A stretch of 64,000 nucleotides of DNA, from the NCBI GenBank assembly GCA_050944475.1, contig JBMNRD010000007.1:1-64000 (forward strand), in the 5' to 3' direction. Shown piece after piece: positions 31,994-40,637 of this stretch. The notes under the pieces are model-generated. The model ran no database searches and had not been told where the DNA came from. It was given only the letters and a program-made list of their open reading frames with translations. The DNA is from RGIG5612 sp050944475 (GTDB lineage: Bacteria; Bacillota; Clostridia; Lachnospirales; Lachnospiraceae). A program made the position numbers and the translations under genes. The first letter of the stretch is position 1; every line of letters starts with the position of its first letter.

Positions 31994-33283
31994 ATGAAGA
32001 AATGTTTGAAAATTGAAAAAGTAACCGGCCGTCAAATCATCGACTCTCGTGGAAACCCGACGGTTGAGGCCGAAGTTTTGCTTAATGACGGTACTATCGG
32101 CAGGGGAGCTGCCCCGAGCGGAGCCTCTACCGGTGAATTCGAGGCTCTCGAGCTTCGTGACGGTGACAAAAATCGTTATGGGGGCAAGGGTGTCTTAAAG
32201 GCCGTTGAAAACGTGAATACAATCATCAGCGATGTGCTTAAAGGTATGAATCCTCAGGAGGTATATGCCGTTGATGCAGCCATGATTGCGGCGGACGGAA
32301 CAGCCGACAAGTCAAGACTCGGGGCAAATGCCATTCTTGCTGTTTCAATCGCTAGCGCAAGAGCGGCTGCCGAATCTCTTGGGATATCCCTCTACCGTTT
32401 GCTCGGAGGGGCAAACGCCAACCGCATGCCCGTTCCCATGATGAACATCCTCAACGGGGGAGCTCACGCCGGAAACAATATTGATGTTCAGGAATTTATG
32501 ATTATGCCTGTAGGCGCCGCCTCGTTTGAGGAAGGCCTCAGATGGTGTATCGAAGTTTTCCATGCGCTTCAAAAAAACCTGAAGGCTAAAGGACTTTCAA
32601 GCAGTGTTGGTGATGAAGGCGGTTTTGCCCCCGACCTCAGCAGTGATGACGAAGCTTTCGGAATGCTTATGGATGCCATACGGGATGCCGGCTATAAGCC
32701 CGGCACAGATTTTGTTTTCGCCATGGACGCTGCTGCAAGTGAATGGAAGGGAAACAAAAAGGGCGAGTATGTGCTTCCAAAATCGGGAGAGAAATTTTCT
32801 TCCTCAACATTGATTGACTATTGGGAAACTCTTATCAATAAATATCCTATTCTATCCATAGAGGACGGTCTTGATGAGGAAGACTGGGAGGGCTGGAAAT
32901 TGTTGACCGACCGCCTTGGAGACAGGGTGCAGCTTGTTGGCGACGACCTGTTCGCAACCAATACGGCAAGACTTTCCAAGGGAATTAAGGCCGGCTGCGG
33001 CAATTCCATTCTTATCAAGCTTAACCAGATAGGTTCTGTTTCCGAAACCCTCGAGACAATAAAGATGGCTCAAGAGGCGGGCTATACCACTGTAACATCT
33101 CACCGTTCAGGAGAAACGGAAGATACCACCATTGCCGACCTGGCCGTAGCTCTTAACACTTGCCAAATTAAGACCGGTGCCCCCAGCAGAAGCGAGCGTG
33201 TTGCTAAGTATAACCAGCTTCTTCGCATTGAATTCGAACTTGGCGCCGCCGCTGTCTATCCCGGAATGAAATGCTTTAAGTAA
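31994..33283 (+). CDS. eno: Enolase
   Basis: A 429-residue glycolytic enzyme that turns 2-phosphoglycerate into phosphoenolpyruvate; it also works backwards in gluconeogenesis. All landmarks are present: DSRGNPTVE near 16, GAAPSGASTGEFEA near 38, the catalytic SVGDEGGFAPDL near 205, SIEDGLDEEDW near 290 and the signature ILIKLNQIGSVSET then SHRSGETEDT near 370. ATG 31994 follows GGAGG by 6 bases. A single-gene unit with a strong promoter and a bidirectional terminator shared with gyrA. Full length. Confidence 0.97.
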   Translation: MKKCLKIEKVTGRQIIDSRGNPTVEAEVLLNDGTIGRGAAPSGASTGEFEALELRDGDKNRYGGKGVLKAVENVNTIISDVLKGMNPQEVYAVDAAMIAADGTADKSRLGANAILAVSIASARAAAESLGISLYRLLGGANANRMPVPMMNILNGGAHAGNNIDVQEFMIMPVGAASFEEGLRWCIEVFHALQKNLKAKGLSSSVGDEGGFAPDLSSDDEAFGMLMDAIRDAGYKPGTDFVFAMDAAASEWKGNKKGEYVLPKSGEKFSSSTLIDYWETLINKYPILSIEDGLDEEDWEGWKLLTDRLGDRVQLVGDDLFATNTARLSKGIKAGCGNSILIKLNQIGSVSETLETIKMAQEAGYTTVTSHRSGETEDTTIADLAVALNTCQIKTGAPSRSERVAKYNQLLRIEFELGAAAVYPGMKCFK

Positions 33284-33351
33284 TGCGTGAGCGGAAAGTT
33301 TTAATAACCAAAGCGTAAAGTGTTTTAGGCTATTTAAAAATTAAGATAATC

Positions 33352-33387
33352 AAAAACCGGATTTGCTTTTTACAAATCCGGTTTTTT
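33352..33387. terminator. Bidirectional terminator between eno and gyrA
   Basis: AAAACCGGATTTG pairs with CAAATCCGGTTTT, followed by further T on the plus strand and preceded by A (T on the minus strand), so it can end both convergent transcripts. Confidence 0.85.
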
Positions 33388-33417
33388 CCTTTTATCTGCG
33401 GCATCTTGTTTACTGCT

Positions 33418-36015
33418 TTACTGCTGCTTTTCTTCCGCAGATTCCTTGTCTTCTTCAAGGTTTTCCTCTTCCGAAAAATCCTCAACTTTTTCGGAGTCCT
33501 CTTCCTCAAGAGTTTCCGTTTCTTCTTCAAAATCCTCTTCTTCCGGAATATCTTCTTTTGCCAGCCTTGCCATTCCGGTAACCTTCACATCATCTCCGTC
33601 AACATTTATCAGCTTTACTCCCGATGTGTTCCTTCCGATGATTGATACGTCTTCCGTTGAGGTTCTGATAATGATACCCTCGCTGGTGATAAGCATTATC
33701 TGGTCTCCGTCCTTGACAGCCTTGGCTTCAATCAAATCCCCGGTTTTCGAGGTAATCTTATAGCAAATAACTCCCATTCCTCCCCTGTGCTGGTTAGAGA
33801 ATTCTTCTATCTTCGTTCTCTTTCCCATACCGTTTTCCGTAGCAAATAAAATATATTCCCCCTGAATATCCATTATCATTGCGATAACTTCATCCTCTGC
33901 TTCCGCTTCCTGCCGGCTTGTATTACTAAGCCTCATTCCGGTAACTCCCATGGAATCCCTTCCGGTTGGGCGCACTTCGCTTTCCGCAAATCGAATGGCC
34001 TTGCCTTTTTTGGATATCATCAGAATGTCTCTGTTGCCGTCCGAGGGCTTAACTTCTATAAGTTCGTCGCCCTCCCTCAGGCTTATTCCTATTATTCCCG
34101 TTGTCCTAATGTTGGCATAGGCTGCAATCTCTGTTTTCTTTATCATTCCCTTCTTGGTGGCCATTACCAGATTTTTTGCCCCTTCAAAGGTTTCAATCGC
34201 CATGGCTGTTGCAACGGTCTCTCCCGGCTGAAGCTGAAGCAGGTTGATAATCGCAGTCCCCCTTGCTGTCCGGCTTGCCTCGGGAATCTGGTAAACCTTC
34301 ATTCTGAACACCCGTCCGGTATTTGTAAAGAAGAGCAGGGAATTGTGAGTATTTGTGATAATCATTTGTTCCGTTACGTCATCGCTTAGTGTTTGAATGC
34401 CCTTGATTCCTCTCCCTCCCCGGTTTTGTGCCCGGAAGGTATCGATGGACATTCTCTTTATATATCCAAGCCTTGTCAAAGTGATGACTTCATTCTCGTC
34501 CGGAATCAGATCCTCGTCCTCCAGCTCTCCGTCATCTATGCCGATCTTGGTTCTTCTGCTGTCGCCGAATTTTTTCTTCGTTTCTGAGATTTCTTCTCTG
34601 ATTACACCGAGAAGAGCTTTCTCATCACTTAAGATTCCTTTATAGTAAGCGATTTTTGCAAGCAGTTCGGCCTGTTCATCCTCCAGCTTTTTTCTCTCCA
34701 ATCCGGTCAGGGCTCTCAATCTCATATCCACAATGGCTTGAGCCTGGACATCATCCAGAGCAAACCGCTCCATAAGCTTGTCCTTTGCTTCCTGAGGATT
34801 TGCCGAACCCCTGATTATTTTTATTATTTCATCAATATTATCAAGGGCAATAAGAAGGCCGGCAATGATATGCGCCCTCTCCTCGGCTTTATTTAAATCA
34901 TATTTTGTTCTGCGGGTTACCACTTCCTCTTGATGTTTCAGGTAACACTTCAGCATCTCCAGAATATTGAAAATCTTCGGTTCGTTGTTAATCAAAGCAA
35001 GCATGATTACCCCAAAGCTGTCCTGAAGCTGTGTATGCTTATAAAGCTGGTTAAGAATTACATTCGCGTTCACGTCCCTGCGGAGTTCAATTACCACTCT
35101 GGTTCCGGTCTGGTCTGTTTCATCCCGCAAGTCTACTATTCCGTCAATTCTTTTATCTCTTACCAGCGTTCCTATTTTCTCAAGAAGGCGGGCCTTGTTA
35201 ACAAGATAAGGAAGTTCGGTAACAACTATGTTGCTTTTGCCGTTATCCATTAACTCAATATCCGTCACCGCCCGCATTTTTATCTTCCCGCGGCCGGTTC
35301 TGTAGGCTTCTTCAATACCCTTCCTTCCAAGGATGGTTGCTCCGGTCGGAAAATCCGGGCCCTTTACAATCTTCATAATATCGTCAACAGTTGTCTTCAG
35401 GCCCTTGACTTTATCGTCAATTATTTTCACCACCGCATCAATCAGCTCTCCGACATTATGCGGAGGGATATTGGTTGCCATTCCCACGGCAATTCCGTTG
35501 GTTCCGTTAGCAAGAAGGTTCGGATATCTTGCAGGCAGAACCACCGGCGCCATTTCCGTTTCATCAAAGTTCGGTGCGAAATCAACCGTATCCTTGTCGA
35601 TGTCTGCGAGCATTTCCATTGCAATCTTGGAAAGCCTTGCCTCCGTGTATCTCATTGCTGCAGCTTTGTCGCCGTCAACTGAACCGAAGTTTCCATGACC
35701 GTCAATCAGCGGATATCTCGTTGACCATTCCTGAGCCATATTTACAAGCGCTCCATAAATGGAAGAGTCTCCGTGCGGATGATACTTACCCATAGTATCA
35801 CCGACTATACGAGCGCATTTTCTGTGCGGCTTGTCGGGGCTGGTGCTCAACTCCTTCATTGAAAAAAGAATCCTTCGTTGTACCGGTTTCAGCCCGTCCC
35901 TTACATCCGGAAGCGCACGAGACGCGATTACACTCATGGCGTAATCGATGTAAGAGGTTTCCATGGTTTTCTTCAGATCGACTTCTTCAATATTATCTAA
36001 ATTCAATTCATCCAT
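33418..36015 (-). CDS. gyrA: DNA gyrase subunit A
   Basis: An 865-residue subunit that breaks and rejoins DNA and wraps it for negative supercoiling, acting with GyrB. Seen: SYIDYAMSVIASRALPDVRDGLKPV near 22-46 (listed here by position as it spans more than a motif), KYHPHGDSSIYGALV near 78, the catalytic tyrosine in EARLSKIA context (RYTEARL) near 122, and the GyrA-box-like QNRGGRGIKG near 530. The last 45 residues are almost all acidic or polar (about 820-865), a longer acidic tail than usual. It follows gyrB after 28 bases. Stop shares a terminator with enolase. Confidence 0.97.
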   Translation of the reverse strand: MDELNLDNIEEVDLKKTMETSYIDYAMSVIASRALPDVRDGLKPVQRRILFSMKELSTSPDKPHRKCARIVGDTMGKYHPHGDSSIYGALVNMAQEWSTRYPLIDGHGNFGSVDGDKAAAMRYTEARLSKIAMEMLADIDKDTVDFAPNFDETEMAPVVLPARYPNLLANGTNGIAVGMATNIPPHNVGELIDAVVKIIDDKVKGLKTTVDDIMKIVKGPDFPTGATILGRKGIEEAYRTGRGKIKMRAVTDIELMDNGKSNIVVTELPYLVNKARLLEKIGTLVRDKRIDGIVDLRDETDQTGTRVVIELRRDVNANVILNQLYKHTQLQDSFGVIMLALINNEPKIFNILEMLKCYLKHQEEVVTRRTKYDLNKAEERAHIIAGLLIALDNIDEIIKIIRGSANPQEAKDKLMERFALDDVQAQAIVDMRLRALTGLERKKLEDEQAELLAKIAYYKGILSDEKALLGVIREEISETKKKFGDSRRTKIGIDDGELEDEDLIPDENEVITLTRLGYIKRMSIDTFRAQNRGGRGIKGIQTLSDDVTEQMIITNTHNSLLFFTNTGRVFRMKVYQIPEASRTARGTAIINLLQLQPGETVATAMAIETFEGAKNLVMATKKGMIKKTEIAAYANIRTTGIIGISLREGDELIEVKPSDGNRDILMISKKGKAIRFAESEVRPTGRDSMGVTGMRLSNTSRQEAEAEDEVIAMIMDIQGEYILFATENGMGKRTKIEEFSNQHRGGMGVICYKITSKTGDLIEAKAVKDGDQIMLITSEGIIIRTSTEDVSIIGRNTSGVKLINVDGDDVKVTGMARLAKEDIPEEEDFEEETETLEEEDSEKVEDFSEEENLEEDKESAEEKQQ

Positions 36016-36043
36016 TTATATCTCCCGATTTTAAAAATCAATT

Positions 36044-37990
36044 TTAAATATCAATGTTAGTGGCGTACTTGGCATTCAGCTCGATGAATTCTCTTCGCGG
36101 CTCAACCTCGTCGCCCATAAGCGTGGTAAATGTCAGGTCCAGCTCCTGAATGTTCTCGTCATCAATCATCACCTTGGAAAGAACACGGGTTTCCGGATTC
36201 ATTGTGGTTTCCCACAGCTGACTGGCGTTCATTTCTCCAAGACCCTTATATCGCTGGATTTTGTTCTGGCCGTCCCTTCCTATCTCTGTTAAGAGCCGGT
36301 CCAGCTCTTCATCACTGTAGACGTAAAAACTCTTCTGTCCCCTGCTTACTTGATAAAGGGGAGGCCTTGCAAGATATACATATCCGCCCTTTATCAGCTC
36401 CGGCATGAATCTGTAAAAGAACGTCAGAAGCAATGTTGCAATATGCGCACCGTCAACGTCCGCATCCGTCATAACGATAATCTTATGATATCTTAATTTG
36501 CTTATATCAAAGTCTTCGTGAATTCCCGTTCCGAAGGCGGTAATCATTGTTCTGATTTCGTTGTTCCCGAGAATACGATCCAGACGGGCTTTTTCAACAT
36601 TAAGAATCTTTCCGCGAAGAGGAAGTATTGCCTGGTTCTTCCTTGTTCTTGCCGTTTTTGCGGAACCTCCGGCAGAATCTCCCTCTACTATAAAGATTTC
36701 GCAGTTTTCGGGGTTTTTATCTGTACAGTCCGCTAATTTTCCGGGAAGCGTTCCTCCCTCAAGAGAAGATTTTCTTGTTATTTCCCTTGCCTTTCTTGCC
36801 GCGTTCCTTGCACTTTGTGCAAGAAGTCCTTTTTCGCAAATCAGTTTGCCAATCTGGGGATTCTGCTCAAGAAAAACCCCAAGCTGCTCGCCGATAACGG
36901 CATTGACTGCTGTGCTGGCTTCCGAGTTCCCCAGCTTTTGTTTTGTTTGTCCCTCAAACTGGGGGTTTATTAGCTTTACGGAAATGATTGCGCTTAATCC
37001 TTCTCTTATGTCCTCCCCTGAAAGATTCTCGTCTTTTTCTTTAAGAAACTTGTTCTTCCGGGCATAATCATTAAAAACTCTTGTTATGGATCTTTTAAAT
37101 CCTTCAAGGTGGGTTCCGCCCTCGGGAGTTTTTATATTATTTACAAAAGTATATATGCCTTCGTTATAACCGTCGTTGTGCTGCATAGCAACCTCGACAT
37201 AAACCTCATTTCTTTCTCCTTCAAAATATAGAACCTCATTATACAAAGGATTGGAGCTTTTGTTTACATAACTGACGAATTCCTTTATTCCCCCCTCATA
37301 ATGAAAAATCTTTTCAGTTTCCTGTTCAGGGCGTTCGTCTCTAAGGACAATTTTCAAGCCCTTTGTAAGAAATGCCATTTCCCGCAGCCTTTTCTGCAGA
37401 ATATCATAGTCATAAACTGTTTCCTCGAAAATCTGGTCATCCGGAAGAAATGAAATTATAGTTCCCGTCTGCTCATGCGGACAATCTCCGAGAACTTCCA
37501 AACCTCCTGCCGCATGTCCTCTTGCATATGCCTGATGATGAATCTTTCCCTCGCGGAAAATTGTAACATCAAGTTTTTCCGACAGTGCACTCACAACTGA
37601 AGCCCCTACTCCGTGAAGTCCGCCGGATACTTTGTAGCCGCCGCCTCCGAATTTTCCGCCGGCATGAAGCTTTGTGAAAACAAGGTCTACCGCACTTTCC
37701 CCGGTCTGGGTGTTAATGCCTGTCGGTATACCCCTTCCGTTATCGGTAACCGTTACGGAATTGTCTTTGTTTATGCATACCTCTATTTTGCTGCAATGTC
37801 CCGCAAGAGCCTCGTCAACAGCATTGTCAACAATTTCATAAACAAGATGGTGGAGACCCCTTGAACCGGTGCTTCCGATGTACATTCCGGGGCGCCTTCT
37901 TACCGCTTCAAGCCCTTCAAGGACCTGAATGTTATCCGCGCCATATTCTTCCTCTACTTCAGTATTTTCCAGTAATGTTTTTTCTTCCAT
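36044..37990 (-). CDS. gyrB: DNA gyrase subunit B
   Basis: A 648-residue ATPase subunit of gyrase. The GHKL ATP site is seen in EIVDNAVDEALAGH near 50, VTDNGRGIPTG near 79 and GGLHGVGASVVSALS near 120. The Toprim domain has VEGDSAGGSAKTAR near 435 and the metal DADVDGAHI near 510, and the C-terminal RYKGLGEMNASQLWETTM near 595. Length is that of the short Gram-positive GyrB. It lies 15 bases after recF and 28 before gyrA in the dnaA-dnaN-yaaA-recF-gyrB-gyrA series, transcribed with the leftward replication fork. Confidence 0.97.
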   Translation of the reverse strand: MEEKTLLENTEVEEEYGADNIQVLEGLEAVRRRPGMYIGSTGSRGLHHLVYEIVDNAVDEALAGHCSKIEVCINKDNSVTVTDNGRGIPTGINTQTGESAVDLVFTKLHAGGKFGGGGYKVSGGLHGVGASVVSALSEKLDVTIFREGKIHHQAYARGHAAGGLEVLGDCPHEQTGTIISFLPDDQIFEETVYDYDILQKRLREMAFLTKGLKIVLRDERPEQETEKIFHYEGGIKEFVSYVNKSSNPLYNEVLYFEGERNEVYVEVAMQHNDGYNEGIYTFVNNIKTPEGGTHLEGFKRSITRVFNDYARKNKFLKEKDENLSGEDIREGLSAIISVKLINPQFEGQTKQKLGNSEASTAVNAVIGEQLGVFLEQNPQIGKLICEKGLLAQSARNAARKAREITRKSSLEGGTLPGKLADCTDKNPENCEIFIVEGDSAGGSAKTARTRKNQAILPLRGKILNVEKARLDRILGNNEIRTMITAFGTGIHEDFDISKLRYHKIIVMTDADVDGAHIATLLLTFFYRFMPELIKGGYVYLARPPLYQVSRGQKSFYVYSDEELDRLLTEIGRDGQNKIQRYKGLGEMNASQLWETTMNPETRVLSKVMIDDENIQELDLTFTTLMGDEVEPRREFIELNAKYATNIDI

Positions 37991-38005
37991 AATTCATCCT
38001 TCGGA

Positions 38006-39097
38006 TTATTCATTTACAACAACTGCATCTTTTATAAAAAATCTTTCAGCTGTCTTTGCTTCTTCATTTATAAATTCTTCTATCCCGGTACAGGTTATGA
38101 TTGTCTGGGAATTATTTAAACTCTTTAAAAGCATTTTTTGTCTGCTTCTATCCAGTTCAGAAAGCACATCATCAAGTAAAAGTATCGGCCTTTCTCTTTT
38201 CTTTTCTTTTATCAGTTTTATTTCAGAAAGTTTCAACGAGAGCGCGCAGGTTCTTTGCTGACCGTTACTTCCGAATGTCTTCATGTTAATGTCGTTGCTT
38301 AAAAATATTAAATCGTCCCTGTGGGGGCCAACGCTTGTTTGCTTAAGGATACTGTCCCTTTCCTTGTTTCTCAGTAATTCCTCGTAGAAATCTTCCTCCC
38401 CGACAGACGGTTCATAAATCAGTTTTATTTCTTCCGTGCCCGAGGTTATTTCATAATGCACATCCCGTATTACATTGTTCAATTCTTCTATAAAAACCTT
38501 TCTTCTTTTAATGATTTCGGTTCCGTAATTTACAAGCTGAAGATTAAGAACATCAAGGGTTTCCAAGAGGCTTTCTTTGTCATCCTGTTCTTCCAGGCTC
38601 TTGAAAAGTTCCCTCCTGTGAACAAGAAGTCTGTTGTAACTTATGAGGTTTTCAATATAAATATTGTCAATTTGACACAACTCAATATCGATGAACCTCC
38701 TTCTGTCTGAAGGCCCCCTTTTAATTATGTCGAGATCTTCCGAGGAAAAAATAACCATCGGAATCTGTCCATAAAGCTCACTTAATTTTCGAAGTGGAAT
38801 TTTATTAAGGGCAATTCCCTTTTCTTTATTTTTTTTTAGATGGATATCTATCCGTCTGCTTCCGAGCTCTCCCTTAAACTCCGCTTTTATATGGGCTTCT
38901 TCCTGATTATGTCTTATTAACTCCCTTTCCTTGCTTCCCTTATGGCTTTTGCCGGTACTGCACATATAAATGCTTTCCAAAATATTGGTTTTTCCCTGGC
39001 CGTTTTCTCCGTAAATAATATTTATTCCATCGGAAAATTCTATTGATAATGATTCATAGTTTCTGAAATTATTCAGTTCAAGCAATCCTATTTGCAT
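38006..39097 (-). CDS. recF: RecF recombination/repair ATPase
   Basis: A 363-residue SMC-like ATPase that helps load RecA at gapped DNA. Walker A IYGENGQGKTNILE near 28-41, the RecF core DIIKRGPSDRRRFID near 115-130, and the late signature SVGPHRDDL near 270 and LLLDDVLSELD (Walker B) near 310. Starts at ATG 39097, overlapping the end of the S4-domain gene by 10 bases, which indicates coupling. Standard member of the origin gene set. Confidence 0.95.
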   Translation of the reverse strand: MQIGLLELNNFRNYESLSIEFSDGINIIYGENGQGKTNILESIYMCSTGKSHKGSKERELIRHNQEEAHIKAEFKGELGSRRIDIHLKKNKEKGIALNKIPLRKLSELYGQIPMVIFSSEDLDIIKRGPSDRRRFIDIELCQIDNIYIENLISYNRLLVHRRELFKSLEEQDDKESLLETLDVLNLQLVNYGTEIIKRRKVFIEELNNVIRDVHYEITSGTEEIKLIYEPSVGEEDFYEELLRNKERDSILKQTSVGPHRDDLIFLSNDINMKTFGSNGQQRTCALSLKLSEIKLIKEKKRERPILLLDDVLSELDRSRQKMLLKSLNNSQTIITCTGIEEFINEEAKTAERFFIKDAVVVNE

Positions 39098-39297
39098 ACA
39101 AGAATTTGCTCCCCTTCAAATTCAAAAACATCACCTTCATATAGTTTTTTTCCTCTTTGAAGTTCCACTTCTCTGTTTACACGAACCTTTCCCTTGAGGA
39201 TAACTTCTTTTGCCGCAACCCCGCTATCAACAAGACCGGCCTTTTTCAAGGCCTGGCCGAGTTTTATGTATTCATCAATTATAAAAATTTTATTCAT
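39088..39297 (-). CDS. yaaA: S4-domain RNA-binding protein YaaA
   Basis: A 69-residue S4-type RNA-binding protein found between dnaN and recF in most Bacillota. Seen: YIKLGQALKKAGLVDSGVAAKEVI, the S4 helices, then GKVRVNREVELQRGKKL, the basic loop that contacts RNA. ATG 39297 lies 2 bases after the dnaN stop and has no strong ribosome site; longer in-frame starts would overlap dnaN extensively. Function is not established beyond RNA binding; it may take part in ribosome assembly. Confidence 0.88.
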   Translation of the reverse strand: MNKIFIIDEYIKLGQALKKAGLVDSGVAAKEVILKGKVRVNREVELQRGKKLYEGDVFEFEGEQILVCK

Positions 39298-39299
39298 TT

Positions 39300-40400
39300 T
39301 TATCTGCTGATATTTACAGGAAGAATAATATAAATATATTCCCCTTCCTGATTTTTTATGATACAAGGAGCTGTTGAATTTACAAAGTATATACTTATTT
39401 CCTCATCATCAATAACTTTCAGGGCCTCTATAAAGAATTTCGGGTTAAACCCTATAAAAAGATCCTTTCCGAACTTACTGATGGGAAGACGGGCGTTCAT
39501 CGAACCCAAAGAGGTCGTGACATCCATTTTTATCTCATTATCCCTTATATCAAGAATAAGCGGCTTCTTTTCAACTTCCTTCGTCAGAGTAAATGCCCTG
39601 TCCGCGCAATTAAAAAAATCATTTTTATTGATTCTTATTTCGGTTTCATAATCTGAGGAAATCATTTGATCGATATTAAAGAATTCTCCCTCGATAAGCC
39701 TTGAAATAACCTTTGTTTTATTAAACTCAAACTTAATAAAATTCTTATCAAAGGAAATCTCGACTTTCTCGTCTTTTTCTCCCGACAAAATCCTGCTTAA
39801 TTCATTAAGCGTCTTTCCGGGAACAATAACCTTAAAATCATTGTAACTATCTGATAACTTTTCCCTTCTTATTGAAATCCTGTGGCTGTCAAGAGAAATC
39901 ATTCTCAAATTGTTTCCCGATACTTCAAAAAGCTCTCCCTTCATAATGGAGTTTGTATCCCCTGTTGATATTGAGAAAATGGTCTGCCTTATAAGTTCCT
40001 TTAGGACAAACTGAGAAATGACCACTTTTTCTTTTTCTTCTGTGTAGGGCAGCTCGGGAAATTCTTTCGGATTCCTTCCGAGAAGTGTAAACTCGGACTC
40101 TTCGCATTTAATTCTTATGCGAAGATTGTCATCAGTTTCTATCGTTACTTCATTTTCAGGAAATTTTCTTATAATTTCATTAAATATTTTTGCATCAACA
40201 GCTATCTTTCCTTTGTCTTCAATTCCTCCTATAATACCGGTTTCTATTCCCATATCTCTGTCATTGGTAATAATCCTTATTTCTTCATCTGCAATAATAA
40301 GGAATGATTCCAGGATGGGAAGGGTTGTTTTGGAAGGGACTGCTCTCATGGCGATATTCAATCCGTTAAGAATATCTGCTTTTAAACATCTTATTTTCAT
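39300..40400 (-). CDS. dnaN: DNA polymerase III beta clamp
   Basis: A 366-residue sliding clamp that encircles DNA and holds polymerases. Three clamp domains are visible by length and pattern: LNGLNIAMRAVPSKTTLPILESFLI at 12-36 (first domain, position only), FSISTGDTNSIMKGELFEV near 140-158, and the C-terminal IILPVNI ending typical of DnaN (usually LPMR; the last residues here are ISR). GGAG precedes ATG 40400. It is separated from dnaA by 237 bases that hold the origin unwinding module, so it needs its own promoter or read-through from dnaA. Confidence 0.95.
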   Translation of the reverse strand: MKIRCLKADILNGLNIAMRAVPSKTTLPILESFLIIADEEIRIITNDRDMGIETGIIGGIEDKGKIAVDAKIFNEIIRKFPENEVTIETDDNLRIRIKCEESEFTLLGRNPKEFPELPYTEEKEKVVISQFVLKELIRQTIFSISTGDTNSIMKGELFEVSGNNLRMISLDSHRISIRREKLSDSYNDFKVIVPGKTLNELSRILSGEKDEKVEISFDKNFIKFEFNKTKVISRLIEGEFFNIDQMISSDYETEIRINKNDFFNCADRAFTLTKEVEKKPLILDIRDNEIKMDVTTSLGSMNARLPISKFGKDLFIGFNPKFFIEALKVIDDEEISIYFVNSTAPCIIKNQEGEYIYIILPVNISR

Positions 40401-40637
40401 TAGGAATAATTCTCCTTTCGTGACCTATAAATATTTATATTTTACTTATCAGCAGTAGTAGTAGGGGCTGTTGATTTGTTGAAATAGCAAGTTATCCCGT
40501 TAAAATCAATAATCTTCTTTGTTAAAAGCTTGTTTCTTTTCTCTTGGAAGAGTGTTAATAAATTTTCTTTTAAAAAGGAAGAAAATTTAACAACAAATAA
40601 TCAACAAAAACAAGTTGATAATTTTTAAAATTTTGCA
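40401..40637. other. Replication origin (oriC), dnaA-dnaN spacer
   Basis: Reading the minus strand from dnaA towards dnaN, the spacer holds DnaA-box-like 9-mers TTATCAACT (40621-40613), inverted TAATCAACA (plus 40598-40606), ATTTCAACA (40486-40478) and AAATCAACA (40478-40470). A GC-rich step (GCCCC) and then CTA CTA CTA CTG CTG (40465-40451) follow, with an AT-rich tract up to the dnaN ribosome site. This is the order of the basal unwinding system described in Bacillus subtilis (DnaA boxes, GC-rich, DnaA-trios, unwinding). Confidence 0.8.
40451..40465 (-). other. DnaA-trio element
   Basis: Five in-register trinucleotides CTA CTA CTA CTG CTG on the minus strand (3'-GAT-5' type repeats on the other), placed 5 bases after the nearest DnaA box and next to the AT-rich tract. 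DnaA-trios guide DnaA filament growth on one strand to open the origin. Confidence 0.7.

Noticed and set aside
40493..40501. TTATCCCGT as a further DnaA box
   Set aside because: Only 6 of 9 positions match the consensus; too weak to count beside the better AACA-type boxes.
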